From assembly GCA_026702845.1 (NCBI GenBank), contig JADCLS010000018.1:62001-126000 (forward strand): 64,000 nucleotides of DNA, given 5' to 3'. Of the stretch, positions 17,593-26,767 are shown piece by piece. Positions within the stretch are counted from its first letter, which is position 1, and every line of letters begins with the position of its first letter. The position numbers and the translations under genes were made by a program. This DNA comes from Candidatus Heimdallarchaeota archaeon. Lineage in GTDB: Archaea > Asgardarchaeota > Heimdallarchaeia > Heimdallarchaeales > Kariarchaeaceae. The notes beneath the pieces were generated by a model, which saw nothing but the letters and a program-made list of their open reading frames with translations, did not search any database and was not told where the DNA came from.

Positions 17593-19275
17593 ATGAAACT
17601 GCTGAAACGAATCTATTATCATGCACATCGATTCCGAGGAGAATTTGTGTCTGGTAGTATCACAGCTGTACTCTTTATGGCCTTTTTCGGGATATTCTAT
17701 CCAAAGGATGATGTAGAGAGCTTGGTTAATGTGATGGTAAGCATGGGTATGTTTGGTAACCTTTCGAAAGTAGAAGCAGGCTGGGGTGTTTGGGCATCCA
17801 TAATGGTGGGACTATTCATGTATCTCATCATTGCTTTTGTTAGTATTAACATAGGTGCCAAGGTTATTCCCACCAAGGAAGAGCAAGGAACTGAGTTCTT
17901 TATGGGAAGTAATCCCATGGATCCTAGGAAATTCTATCTAGAAAACGTATTTGCTGGCTTACTCATTATAGTTGGAGTTCTACTACCTACGTATCTTGTT
18001 GTTGTATTGCAAACTTGGTACTTCGATGGTATGGCCATAATAGGTGGGATTACCCTTACCTTTGCTATGTTTCTGCTCATTGCATTCTTCTTCATCTCAT
18101 TGACAAGTGCTGCAACAACCTTCATGTTCCAGAGTGGTAAATCCAAGGGAGTTGGCTTTGGTTATGTTATTTATGGATTGATTGTTGAATTACTAGCTGA
18201 TAATCCAGATCTCAAGGATGCAGCCAATTTATCAGTTAATGCATATACAAAACTATCAACACTTGTAACTGGAATTGATGATTATGATTGGAATCCAATT
18301 TTCGTGGTTCTTACTATCTCTACGGTATTTCTTGTATTAGGCATACTACGAGTGAAATCTCCTCATTACCTAGAAGAAGTAGGAAGTAAAAATAAAACAG
18401 GCATTGTTGATGCAACGATAGGAAGAGTGGTTGCTCCAGATACTCGCCTTGCCAAAAAATTCCCATTAGTGTTCGAACAGCTTAGACGTGATAAAACTGC
18501 AATCTTTATTGTGCTCATGTTATACTTGATCTGGCCAGCAGCATTCTGGTCAGTACTATCGACTTCTAAGGATGGTCTTGCAGAACTCATGCAGGGATTT
18601 AATACACCTAGTACCAGAGCAATTGCACAGGGACATGATTTAGATATGTCATTGAGAGGATTTTCCGTGATGAAATTCTTCAGTAACCACTGGATGTTCT
18701 TTGGGCTCTATCCAATGTTTGTAGCTGCTTCAATTCCTACCAGAGAGGTGCGAACCAATTCTCAAGATATTATCTACTCAAGTGAGAAGGTACTACCAGG
18801 CAAACTCATGGATCGAAGAGTAATTGCTATGGTTATTGAGATGACATTCCTCTTTTGGGCTGCCTTTGCAGTGATTGGACCAGTAAATAATTCATTTGGA
18901 GAAGAATTCATCAACGATTTCATGGGTGCAGATCTGCTCTTTGTCTTCTTCTGTGTTGCTTGGATACAGTATATGGCAATGTCTATCTTCATTGTAGGAA
19001 TAGCAATGATCCCATCCGAGGTAGGTAAAGGAAGACGATATGGTATTCTTTTCTTTATCCTCTCGATGTTATTCAATATCATTCCACATCTAAATGAGAG
19101 TATCAAGTTCCTGATGTATATCACCCCTATGAATTACTTCAGGCCTGTTGAATTGATCTATGAAGAGATGAGCTTTGGACAAGGTGTACTACAATCAGGT
19201 ATTGTCCTTGTCATAAGTATTATATTCTACTATGTGGTCAAAAAATACAGATATACTGATTCCAGTCTATACTAA
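17593..19275 (+). CDS. ABC-2 type exporter permease
   Basis: A 560-residue membrane protein with about twelve hydrophobic segments in two six-helix halves (about 20-270 and 300-555). This suits a full-length ABC-2/ABC-3-like permease that pairs with a homodimeric ATPase. AGGAG lies about ten bases before the ATG. It is directly downstream of the ATP-binding subunit. The middle cytoplasmic stretch (RVVAPDTRLAKKFPLVFEQLRRD) probably contains the coupling helix. The transported compound is unknown. Confidence 0.85.
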   Translation: MKLLKRIYYHAHRFRGEFVSGSITAVLFMAFFGIFYPKDDVESLVNVMVSMGMFGNLSKVEAGWGVWASIMVGLFMYLIIAFVSINIGAKVIPTKEEQGTEFFMGSNPMDPRKFYLENVFAGLLIIVGVLLPTYLVVVLQTWYFDGMAIIGGITLTFAMFLLIAFFFISLTSAATTFMFQSGKSKGVGFGYVIYGLIVELLADNPDLKDAANLSVNAYTKLSTLVTGIDDYDWNPIFVVLTISTVFLVLGILRVKSPHYLEEVGSKNKTGIVDATIGRVVAPDTRLAKKFPLVFEQLRRDKTAIFIVLMLYLIWPAAFWSVLSTSKDGLAELMQGFNTPSTRAIAQGHDLDMSLRGFSVMKFFSNHWMFFGLYPMFVAASIPTREVRTNSQDIIYSSEKVLPGKLMDRRVIAMVIEMTFLFWAAFAVIGPVNNSFGEEFINDFMGADLLFVFFCVAWIQYMAMSIFIVGIAMIPSEVGKGRRYGILFFILSMLFNIIPHLNESIKFLMYITPMNYFRPVELIYEEMSFGQGVLQSGIVLVISIIFYYVVKKYRYTDSSLY

Positions 19276-19490
19276 CATTCCTAAATTAGTAATTAAATTG
19301 ATTTAAGTTATCAGTAGTTCCTTTTTCTTAAATCATCTACCAATTTAATCTAGCATTTATTAAATTGGTTGAGGTGTCAACCAAATTGCTAACCATCAAA
19401 AATGAAACAATATTTTTTCAAAAAAGAATCAATATTTTTGGTACATCCTTGATATTAAAATTAGCTATTTCGCAACTGAAGCTGATAATA

Positions 19491-19499
19491 TTTAAATTA
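19491..19499 (+). promoter_or_regulatory. TATA box for the 128-residue protein
   Basis: TTTAAATTA is centred 25 bases before the ATG at 19520. Confidence 0.5.
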
Positions 19500-19519
19500 T
19501 TTAAGAAAACGCAATTATT

Positions 19520-19906
19520 ATGTCGTTATTATTTGACGAAGAAAGAATTTCTGAAATTGAAAATACTCCATTCACCGGTGTAATGACACCTGAACAAGAG
19601 AAAATAATGAATTTGATCACGGGAGTAATTAATATGAAGATTCCTAACCTAAAGCAAATTGTAGCTAAGGGAATCTTTCGAATGGCAATAAAATCTTGGA
19701 TTGAAGAAACTGGAAAGGATCCAAGATTGTTAATGGCACATAAAGTTGACGATGTAAAAGATGATATCAAAAGTATTTTGAGCTTATATGAAAAAAGACT
19801 TGAGATGTTACTTAGAAATAAAACTGATAGTAATCTTCTATCAACAACAATGCTTGAAGTTTTCAATATAATAGTAGCTAAACGTAAAGAAATGGAAAAT
19901 CAATAA
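19520..19906 (+). CDS. Small helical protein, unknown function
   Basis: A 128-residue, soluble, mainly helical protein with no signal or membrane segment. The segment around residues 17-55 (TPEQEKIMNLITGVINM, then AKGIFRMAIKSWIEE) and a long charged helix near 75-100 are the only visible marks. The start is fixed by a good TATA box 25 bases upstream. I do not recognise it. Confidence 0.55.
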   Translation: MSLLFDEERISEIENTPFTGVMTPEQEKIMNLITGVINMKIPNLKQIVAKGIFRMAIKSWIEETGKDPRLLMAHKVDDVKDDIKSILSLYEKRLEMLLRNKTDSNLLSTTMLEVFNIIVAKRKEMENQ

Positions 19907-19993
19907 TATTTGGTCATTCCTTCTAATAAGATTTTGGTTTCAGCTAGATACAGATTCAAGCCTGTGATTACAAAAAAATATTGAAAAAGAAAT

Positions 19994-20377
19994 TTACTCT
20001 GGGTGTTCATTTTTTTCATTTGCTAATTGTTGTACGTATTCATCTAATTCTCCCACCTGATAACAGATTTCATATAGGAGTTTCATCTCATCTTCGCTAA
20101 TTATTCCATCTGCTTCAGCAGTAACATGAGCATTATGATCGATTTTGTAAATAATCTTGTGTAATCTCATTTGCTCATCCATTGTGATTTTATTAACTTC
20201 CATGGCCAGTGCTAATACCTCTTTAAATAACTCCAAATCATTAATGACCTGATTTATTATTTCACTCTCTTCTTCCGATTCGATGCCATCTTCCATGGCA
20301 ATTTCCTTCAGTTCATCAATAATTTTTTGCCTAATTTTGACTGAGTCCATGAAGTAAGTGCTGTCCCAAAAATTCAT
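19994..20377 (-). CDS. TerB-like helical protein with two acidic loops
   Basis: A 127-residue all-helical protein. Two similar acidic stretches, AMEDGIESEEESEII at about 27-41 and AEADGIISEDEMKLL at about 93-107, lie about 65 residues apart. The pair of A-x-x-DG-x-x-(S/E)-x-E-E loops is the hallmark of TerB/TerB-like proteins, which use them to bind metal (family knowledge). An AT-rich TATA box (about 20398-20407) lies some 25 bases before the ATG at 20377; a second ATG at 20350 is possible. No other ter genes are nearby. Confidence 0.6.
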   Translation of the reverse strand: MNFWDSTYFMDSVKIRQKIIDELKEIAMEDGIESEEESEIINQVINDLELFKEVLALAMEVNKITMDEQMRLHKIIYKIDHNAHVTAEADGIISEDEMKLLYEICYQVGELDEYVQQLANEKNEHPE

Positions 20378-20447
20378 TCCCTATTTTCTCATAATTAATT
20401 ATTTAATTTTCTAGGTAATATTCTAGATTGAATAAAAGGTGGGGTAT

Positions 20448-20475
20448 GGACTTAAAACTAGTAAATTCTAAGTCC
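20448..20475. repeat. Inverted repeat GGACTTA...TAAGTCC
   Basis: A perfect 7-base inverted repeat with a 14-base AT-rich loop lies just before the transposase remnant. It could be an end of the insertion sequence or a folding element of either neighbour. No matching copy was found at the other end. Confidence 0.35.
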
Positions 20476-20479
20476 AAAT

Positions 20480-21471
20480 ATGCTTAAAACCCCAGTCGAC
20501 ACTGGTATGGAACTATATCAACTTGCACGTAGTGTGCAAGATGAAAACCCCAAAATGTACAAAAGATTGCTCATGGTCATCTTTGTCACATTTCTTGGGT
20601 TCTCACAGACTTATACAGCCAAAAGGCTGGATACAACTCCCAAAACAGTTGGAAAATAGAATAAACGTTTCAATGGATGGGAAAAGCCGGGACGGTAGAT
20701 AAACCAAGATCTGGAAGACCAAGAGAATTTGATGTTGCTCAACGAGATCTTCTAGTTCGTGTGGCACAGCACGATCCTGTCAAATTAACCTCTCATCTGA
20801 GCTCCTGGTCATTACAGGCCTTACAAAGGTATCTCAAGAAAGTGTATGAATTAAAGATCTCCACGAGCAGTATAGGGAGGATACTGCATGAAAATGATAT
20901 TTTCTTCAGAAAAGTAGAGGAAACTATGGTTAGTCCAGTTCCAAATTATGAGATCAAGAAAAAGATAATTGATCATGCAAGGCATGAAGCCTTGAAACAT
21001 AAGGATGTGGTATTTCTCAGCCTTGATGAAAAAGGACCGATTCATGCCTTGTTTCACAGGGCAGGGAAATGGATGAGAAAGAATACCCGAGAGTTAATTC
21101 CCAAGAACCACAATAAAAGCAATGGCACAGTTGTACTGAATGAGGCATTCGAGCCAACCACCAATCGAGTTTGGTGGCATTTCAGCGAGAAATGCACCGG
21201 AGACGCGTTTCTCATGCTACTGATAAAATTGAGTCTGGATCCAAGTTTACAGACAATGAGAAAGGTGTACCTTGTAATGGACAATCTCCCAGCCCATTTC
21301 ACCAAGAATATAAAGGAATTTCTAACATTACACCCCCACTTCAAAGTTCTCAGATAACCAACATACAGCCCTGAACTAAACCCAATTGAACGTCTTTTTG
21401 GAGATTCTTTTTCGCAGAGTGATCTAAAACTGAAATTCTGTCAATTTAAATGGACACATTATGTATTCTAA
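20480..21471 (+). pseudogene. IS630-family transposase, inactivated
   Basis: The parts of an IS630 DDE transposase are recognisable in order: an N-terminal helix-turn-helix (FLGFSQTYTAKRLDTTPKTVG), a PRSGRPREF linker, SLDEKGP with the first aspartate, VMDNLPAH with the second, and YSPELNPIERLF with the glutamate. The gene is broken three times. TAG at 20657 stands in place of a tryptophan codon, a frame change lies near 20675, and TAA at 21355 sits just before the PTYSPELNPIE motif. Past the glutamate the sequence decays. The longest intact piece is 20677-21357. It cannot make an active enzyme. Confidence 0.85.
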
Positions 21472-21556
21472 ATTATGAGTACTAATTATAGATCATGATT
21501 ATCAAACATTCTCATCTACTTGTACCTAATTTATCTTTTGATAGAATTTATGTTAA

Positions 21557-21853
21557 TCATGGAATCAATAAATCCGTCTCTAATCTTGGTTGTGCATAAT
21601 GGAAGACAATATCATCATCGAAAGAGTAATTTTCTGGCATTTCAGGTCTTTTTGACCAGAGATATGCTACTTGTAGCATGAGATAGATGAACGAGTAGAT
21701 GAGAATTCTCTCGTATCGATGAGATGTGTCTAATTCTATCCAGCCTTGCGATGCAGCATGGCCATTGAAAATCAGCCCAAATATATTGACAACCAGTAAA
21801 TAGACCGATATACGTTCCTTACGATTATATTTGTAAGGATTCAATAGTATCAC
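21557..21853 (-). CDS. Small two-helix membrane protein
   Basis: A protein of about 98 residues with a basic N-terminus (NPYKYNRKER), two membrane segments (about 17-33 and 51-66) and a hydrophilic tail. The only possible starts are GTG at 21853, about 24 bases after a TATA-like box, or TTG at 21844, which is preceded at normal spacing by AGGTGAT. The intermembrane loop contains NGHAASQGWIELDTSHRYER. Family not recognised. It lies upstream of and in the same direction as the decayed transposase's right flank, and next to the HxlR gene. Confidence 0.5.
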   Translation of the reverse strand: MILLNPYKYNRKERISVYLLVVNIFGLIFNGHAASQGWIELDTSHRYERILIYSFIYLMLQVAYLWSKRPEMPENYSFDDDIVFHYAQPRLETDLLIP

Positions 21854-21952
21854 CTTTTCCTAGTATTGTTACCTATTATATGGCCATATAACTATATAAA
21901 TATTCTGCATTCAGCATGTAATTCAAGTAATTAAGTAAATGTTTTACTATTT

Positions 21953-22372
21953 TTAATTATCAAATAACGTAAATAACTTGTCAAATTCCTTATATTCCAC
22001 GGCCTTGTGGATACAAGTTCTATTCTTACACAATTCAAAAGAAATAGCATCATGCTTCACAGCCCATGATTTTAATGCCATGAGAACGATCTCAAAATCT
22101 ATTCCCTTCTCTGTTAATGAGTATATTACATTTCCATGCCGAAGTTCTGTTCGAATAATTACACCTAGCTCCTCAAGTTTACTCAACTTGTCTGATAAGA
22201 CCCGGGAGGATATTTTGGTTTGATAATTACCTATTAGTGATTGTTGTAAATCTGAAAAAGATATAGGTTTTTTCTGTATAAGTAACTCAGTAATAATGAA
22301 TGCGTTCCATTTCTTTCCCAGTATTTCAAGTGAATAGATGATGCTGCATTCAAGGTCTGTGATTTTTGACAT
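21953..22372 (-). CDS. HxlR-family transcription regulator
   Basis: A 139-residue winged-helix protein of the HxlR/MarR-like type. Near the N-terminus it has CSIIYSLEILGKKWNAFIITEL, matching the family's C-x(n)-GKW-x(n)-L opening. The helix-turn-helix ISSRVLSDKLSKLEELGVI and the wing RHGNVIYSLTEKG follow. The conserved cysteine (C9) is the thiol sensor in several members (family knowledge). It is divergent to a membrane-protein operon containing ctaB, and an 18-base palindrome lies between them, so it is probably the regulator of that operon (inference). Confidence 0.88.
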   Translation of the reverse strand: MSKITDLECSIIYSLEILGKKWNAFIITELLIQKKPISFSDLQQSLIGNYQTKISSRVLSDKLSKLEELGVIIRTELRHGNVIYSLTEKGIDFEIVLMALKSWAVKHDAISFELCKNRTCIHKAVEYKEFDKLFTLFDN

Positions 22373-22539
22373 TATCCTATTTCATTTGAAGAGCAAGTAC
22401 ATTTAAGTATTGCAAGAAAGTTTATCTTAAGATAGAAAACCGCTAATATTCCTTATTATAGAGGTTAATTTATGCGAATTCGGATAAAATAAGAATAAAT
22501 AAAAAGCAAAATTCCACTGATTTATAATGTAATAATGTA

Positions 22540-22557
22540 AGTGAGTATTTACTCACT
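22540..22557. promoter_or_regulatory. Palindromic operator candidate for the HxlR regulator
   Basis: AGTGAGTATTTACTCACT is an inverted repeat with perfect 8-base arms and a two-base centre. It sits between the divergent HxlR gene and the membrane operon, directly before the TTTTTTAAATATC box at 22562-22573. HxlR proteins bind palindromes with AGTA/TACT cores (known for YodB-type members). Confidence 0.5.
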
Positions 22558-22561
22558 AATA

Positions 22562-22573
22562 TTTTTTAAATAT
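22562..22573 (+). promoter_or_regulatory. TATA box for the ctaB operon
   Basis: An AT-rich TTTTTAAATATC box is centred about 35 bases upstream of the ATG at 22604 and abuts the palindrome. Confidence 0.45.
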
Positions 22574-22603
22574 CATTAATACATATACATATAGGTCAGT
22601 TAT

Positions 22604-23278
22604 ATGGCAGATTTATTCACTTTAGATATTTTGAGCATACTTTTGTTACTTATTACAGGAGTAGTGGCTTTACTAGTTGGAATCATTTTGATTAAAGAAT
22701 ATATAGCGAAGAAGAGTTTTGGACACTTTTTTATTGCTGTTGGCTACTTAGTACTCTTTGTCAGTGGGGTATTAATAATAATTCTAGGTTTTGAAGTACT
22801 TAAAGAACCGATAATTCCCCCCGTGGCAGCTCTTATTCCAGTTGGTATTGCGACTGGCATCCTCTTTTTCAAATTTGAAGAAAAACCTCTTATCCCATGG
22901 GTATTCTTTGGATATGAGATAGTAATGATAATAATTACACTGATTGTAAGATTGGGAGGGAATACAGATAGTGCAGGGCTTGTAATGGCAATGCACATAC
23001 CATCAGGTCTCATTATTTTCTTCCTTCCTCTTTTCACGGGACAAAACAAGGCTTGGTTTATCACCTTGGGAGGTGGATTAATTTCCTTTGGTGGTATGCT
23101 CTTAGCTTTTGCTGGTTCAGGAAATCCTCTATTTGGCATCTTCGATTATGACATGATTTTTGCAGTGTTACCATTATTACTACTGATTGTTGGAGTCTGC
23201 TTTACATTAGGTCTTATTTTCCCAGAAAAATGGAGAATTGCTGTTCCAGTGCTTTCTCCGATGTTAATCAAGGAATAG
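22604..23278 (+). CDS. Polytopic membrane protein of the ctaB cluster
   Basis: A 224-residue protein with six or seven membrane helices and few loops. Histidines lie inside or at the edge of membrane segments (FGHFFIAVG near residue 40, MAMHIPSGL near 130), which could be haem or metal ligands (inference). It is the first gene of a three-gene run. The next gene starts 15 bases after its stop. No known family recognised. Its place beside a large histidine-bearing membrane protein and haem O synthase suggests a role as a respiratory or haem-handling subunit. Confidence 0.6.
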   Translation: MADLFTLDILSILLLLITGVVALLVGIILIKEYIAKKSFGHFFIAVGYLVLFVSGVLIIILGFEVLKEPIIPPVAALIPVGIATGILFFKFEEKPLIPWVFFGYEIVMIIITLIVRLGGNTDSAGLVMAMHIPSGLIIFFLPLFTGQNKAWFITLGGGLISFGGMLLAFAGSGNPLFGIFDYDMIFAVLPLLLLIVGVCFTLGLIFPEKWRIAVPVLSPMLIKE

Positions 23279-23293
23279 TTGGGGAGAAAGATC

Positions 23294-24742
23294 ATGTCAT
23301 TTATTGAGAAGATTAAGGCATTTTTCACCTCATATAAGGGACTAATCTCGCTCCTCATATTCTGGGAAGTACTTGTTGTTTCTTTCCTATCCACTTTTTC
23401 AGGACCAATGGTTGAAAGATTTGGTGAAAGCCTTCCTTGGCTATTTCCACTAATGGATAAAGATCCTGCAAGACATGCAGATAGGACCATCATGCTCTAT
23501 CATGCATTAGCAATTCCATTTGTTGTTGCGGTGGTGTTTTTCATACTTGAAACCTATGAATCGAGACCGAAATTTGAGGAACAAGCCAAGTGGTCATTAT
23601 TTGTTGGTTCAATGGTAGTGGGAATTTTCGGAATGGATTTTGCTTATTTTTCTGAATCCTGGATTTCTCATGGATTATTCATCTTTGGTCAATCGATTGT
23701 ATTCTATGGTGGTGTGTTATTCTTGATTGCTGTATGGCCAACAAAAACATTTCCTGAACACACAGAACATACTGTCACAATAAGAGGAGTAGATCATGAA
23801 TATTTTAATTTAATTTTAAATATTATAGCGATTCTAGTTTCTGCAATAATTGGAGCTATTGCTGGAGCAGCATTTGGAACTGTAGATCCTGTTACAGGTA
23901 ATGTCTGGCTCCCAATTCTTGCAGAAGAGGCGGTACGAGATCCAAATATTGTTCCTTATGCAAATGCCGGTGGAACCTATAAGGAAATGGTAGTTAGTCA
24001 TCTTCACATTATGTTAGCATTACTGGCATCAGGAGTCATGCTTCTAACTATGAAACACATTAACATGAAAGGGAGATGGTATAAAATTAGTAATATTCTG
24101 TTTACCCCAGGAGTGATCATCATATCAATAGGAGCTTGGTTAGTAATCACCTCTTGGGATAAGGCACACATAGTCATCAATGTAGGATCAGGTTTTCTAC
24201 TTCTTACTGGAGGAATTATTGCAGTATGGGGTTGGATAGATACTTCTAAACGCATGCTTGCGGAAAATTATGATAACGCCAGTGCTGTAGATAAAGTGGC
24301 TGCAGTATTCAAAGATCCAGCCAGGTTTGCATTATTATTTCAGCTGATCTGGGTGGATGTGGTGAGTGCGTTTCCAGGTGTGTTTGTGGCTATCAATCTC
24401 GAGGATGGAAGAGACTACAGATCAATTGAGATGATTGAGGTAGAATACAGTTTTAATGTTGGACATTGGCATGTGTTAGCAACATTAATTGCGATTATGA
24501 TGGCTATGATAGCTGTGGATTACTTTGGTCTGAGTGGAAAGCTCAGACAAGTGATTGGCTGGGCCATGACTATTGGATCCATAATAGCCTTTGCCTTTGC
24601 CAGTAAATACGTGTTACGTATGGCTGAGGATTCATATGACTTGGACTACATCATGATTGATATAGGTCTCTTGTTAGTGGATGTTGGTATTTTAGGTCTT
24701 GTATTCTATATCTTTATAGATGACTTCAAATCCAAAGAGTAG
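23294..24742 (+). CDS. Histidine-bearing membrane protein, possible haem protein
   Basis: A 482-residue protein with about twelve membrane helices, starting at the ATG with GGGGAG upstream; the frame itself opens earlier at 23279. Two membrane segments carry the same H-x-H pattern, SHLHIMLALL near residue 233 and GHWHVLATL near 403, each followed by a hydrophobic run and a short basic loop. This looks like an internal duplication. Further intramembrane histidines occur in MLYHALAIP, SHGLF and KAHIVIN. Such pairs are typical haem ligands, and the G-H-x-H segment faintly recalls subunit I of haem-copper oxidases, but the copper and tyrosine motifs are not seen. It is followed by ctaB. Confidence 0.6.
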   Translation: MSFIEKIKAFFTSYKGLISLLIFWEVLVVSFLSTFSGPMVERFGESLPWLFPLMDKDPARHADRTIMLYHALAIPFVVAVVFFILETYESRPKFEEQAKWSLFVGSMVVGIFGMDFAYFSESWISHGLFIFGQSIVFYGGVLFLIAVWPTKTFPEHTEHTVTIRGVDHEYFNLILNIIAILVSAIIGAIAGAAFGTVDPVTGNVWLPILAEEAVRDPNIVPYANAGGTYKEMVVSHLHIMLALLASGVMLLTMKHINMKGRWYKISNILFTPGVIIISIGAWLVITSWDKAHIVINVGSGFLLLTGGIIAVWGWIDTSKRMLAENYDNASAVDKVAAVFKDPARFALLFQLIWVDVVSAFPGVFVAINLEDGRDYRSIEMIEVEYSFNVGHWHVLATLIAIMMAMIAVDYFGLSGKLRQVIGWAMTIGSIIAFAFASKYVLRMAEDSYDLDYIMIDIGLLLVDVGILGLVFYIFIDDFKSKE

Positions 24743-24776
24743 TTATTTATGCTCAGGATGCTGAGCGGGTGTTATT

Positions 24777-25697
24777 ATGACAGAACAAACACAATCATTT
24801 TTGCCATGGTCCTTTTGGGAGAGTTTTGGTGAATTAGTTAAAGGTAAACAAACATTCCTACTAATCTTTACTGCATTATTTTCCTATCTCATCACCGGAT
24901 ACCCCAATTCACAGCTTAAATTTGGAATTGCTACATTACTCATAATGAGTTTATTTTTTGCAGTTTCCGGATCTACTCTCCTGAATATGTATATAGATCG
25001 GGATATTGATGCTAAGATGGAGAGAACTAAAGATAGAGCTCTTCCGAGTGGAAGAGTTAATCCAAAATCAGTATTGTTTCATGGTTATCTCTTTTCAATT
25101 ACTGGGGTTTTCATGGCATATTTTATCAATCCTTTAACCTCAATAATGATTTTTCTAGGTTTATTCTTTGATGTGGTGATTTATTCTCTATGGTTAAAAA
25201 GAAGAACTAAATGGTCAATCATATTTGGGGGTATTTCTGGAGGACTCCCAGCATTAGCAGGTAGAATTGCAATAACTAACCAGATTGATTTGATTGGAAT
25301 TCTATTTCTTCTATTCATATTAATATGGATTCCATTGCACATTCTATCACTTGCAACCCTTCCGGTAAATCTTGCTGGGTATAGGGATGCTGGAGTTCCC
25401 ATGTGGCCTGTAGCATCAGGTGTGGATCAAACACGCACAATCATTACCATAGCAGCATTTTTTGATGGGATAATTATAGTTCTCACCGGGATTATGTTGA
25501 ATATTCACTTTCTTACTCAGCTACCTTTGATGGTCATGGGAGCTGTGATCATCACACTTTCTGTTAAAAATTTTAGAAAACCATCTCATCGAGGTACATT
25601 TATTCTATTCAAATTTGCATCGATGTTTATGGCTATGACCTTTCTATGGCTATTTATTGCGGTAATTATTACACCTGAAATTACATTCAGTTTGTAA
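24777..25697 (+). CDS. ctaB: Protohaem IX farnesyltransferase (haem O synthase)
   Basis: A 306-residue UbiA-superfamily prenyltransferase with about nine membrane helices. It attaches a farnesyl group to protohaem to give haem O, the precursor of haem A for terminal oxidases. The first prenyl-diphosphate motif is N70-x3-D74-x3-D78, followed by the CtaB-type KDRALPSGRV. YSLWLKRRTKWSIIFGGISG and PALAGR give the second family block, and MWPVASGVDQTRT the third. It is the last gene of the HxlR-linked run. No haem A synthase or oxidase subunit with classical motifs lies in the window. Confidence 0.9.
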   Translation: MTEQTQSFLPWSFWESFGELVKGKQTFLLIFTALFSYLITGYPNSQLKFGIATLLIMSLFFAVSGSTLLNMYIDRDIDAKMERTKDRALPSGRVNPKSVLFHGYLFSITGVFMAYFINPLTSIMIFLGLFFDVVIYSLWLKRRTKWSIIFGGISGGLPALAGRIAITNQIDLIGILFLLFILIWIPLHILSLATLPVNLAGYRDAGVPMWPVASGVDQTRTIITIAAFFDGIIIVLTGIMLNIHFLTQLPLMVMGAVIITLSVKNFRKPSHRGTFILFKFASMFMAMTFLWLFIAVIITPEITFSL

Positions 25698-25699
25698 TC

Positions 25700-26767
25700 C
25701 TAGAATTTCATCATTTCTTCAGTGATTTTTCCTATCAGGTTCGGGCCTCCCCTTGCTTTTATCATATTATAGGTGAGAAAAGCGTCTGTTTCAGGTGGAA
25801 ATAGCTGGTTGATTTCCTTCTTAGTGTCTTCAGACAAGGTGATTGTTAATGCCTCTAGATTCTCCTCAACTCGATGTGGTTTTCGTGTGCTCATTAATGC
25901 ACTACTAACATTATCCACCTGTAGAATCCAAGCATATGAAAGTTGAGCAGGAGTAATTTCCAAATCCTTGGCAATCTCATCATATCGTCTGATTTTATTA
26001 TACAAATCTTCTGTTAAAGGATTATTACCAATGATTGATTGCAATTGCTGTTTCTCACTATCTACTAATTCAGAGAATGGTTTTGATGTGTAAGCTCCTG
26101 CAAATAATCCCTCAAGTAGAATTTTATATGGAACTAGGCCCAATCCATGATAATCCATGACATATTGCAATGCAAATTCTCCTGAATAGCGATGTAGCAA
26201 GGTGTATCGAGTTTGATCAACTACTGGACCTTCCCATCCATATCTTTCACATAAGGCAAAAGTACGTTCCAACTCGGCAGGTGACCAGTTTGATGTTCCC
26301 CAATATCGGATCTTTCCATGTTGAATCAGTGAATTCATAGTACGAATAACATTTTCTAATGGTGTGGTGTGATCAAAACGGTGAGCGTAATAGAGATCCA
26401 CATACTCTGTATTGAAATTGTTTAATGTTCGATCGATTGATTTGATCAGATGCTTACGATTGAGCCCTCGATCAAACTCATTACGGCTCATGGGCATCAT
26501 CACTTTAGAGCTGATGAACAATTCCTCTCGTTCATATCCCTTTAATGTCTCTCCTATAATTTTTTCTGCATTACCATACGCTCCATAAATGTCAGCACAA
26601 TCGATATAATTTATATCAAGTTCTAGTGCTTTTTTCAGAGTATTAACTGCATCTTCCTTATTTACAGGCTGGTCAGTGTACTGATATTGTGCACCTCCCC
26701 ATCCCATGCTCCCAAGGCTAAGTTCACTAACACGTATTCCAGTCTTACCTAATAGTCTATATTTCAT
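25700..26767 (-). CDS. Aldo/keto reductase
   Basis: A 355-residue NAD(P)H-dependent oxidoreductase of the potassium-channel beta/YajO-like group. The catalytic tetrad is visible: D56 (YIDCADIYG), Y61, K88 (FISSKV) and H129 (LYYAHRFD). GTSNWSP and a C-terminal cofactor segment (STRKPHRVEENL) are also present. The ATG lies about 29 bases after a minus-strand TTATTTAAAT box at 26791-26800. A damaged copy of its first 18 codons and its promoter occurs 9.3 kb away, at 36061-36320. The stops of this gene and ctaB face each other two bases apart. The substrate is unknown. Confidence 0.9.
   Translation of the reverse strand: MKYRLLGKTGIRVSELSLGSMGWGGAQYQYTDQPVNKEDAVNTLKKALELDINYIDCADIYGAYGNAEKIIGETLKGYEREELFISSKVMMPMSRNEFDRGLNRKHLIKSIDRTLNNFNTEYVDLYYAHRFDHTTPLENVIRTMNSLIQHGKIRYWGTSNWSPAELERTFALCERYGWEGPVVDQTRYTLLHRYSGEFALQYVMDYHGLGLVPYKILLEGLFAGAYTSKPFSELVDSEKQQLQSIIGNNPLTEDLYNKIRRYDEIAKDLEITPAQLSYAWILQVDNVSSALMSTRKPHRVEENLEALTITLSEDTKKEINQLFPPETDAFLTYNMIKARGGPNLIGKITEEMMKF

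Noticed and set aside
21054..21344. Antisense frame across the transposase remnant
   Set aside because: It mirrors the transposase codons and has no independent support.
23294..24742. Assignment as haem-copper oxidase subunit I
   Set aside because: Although one GHxH segment is suggestive, the full set of haem and copper ligands in the expected order is not visible, so only a possible haem protein is claimed.
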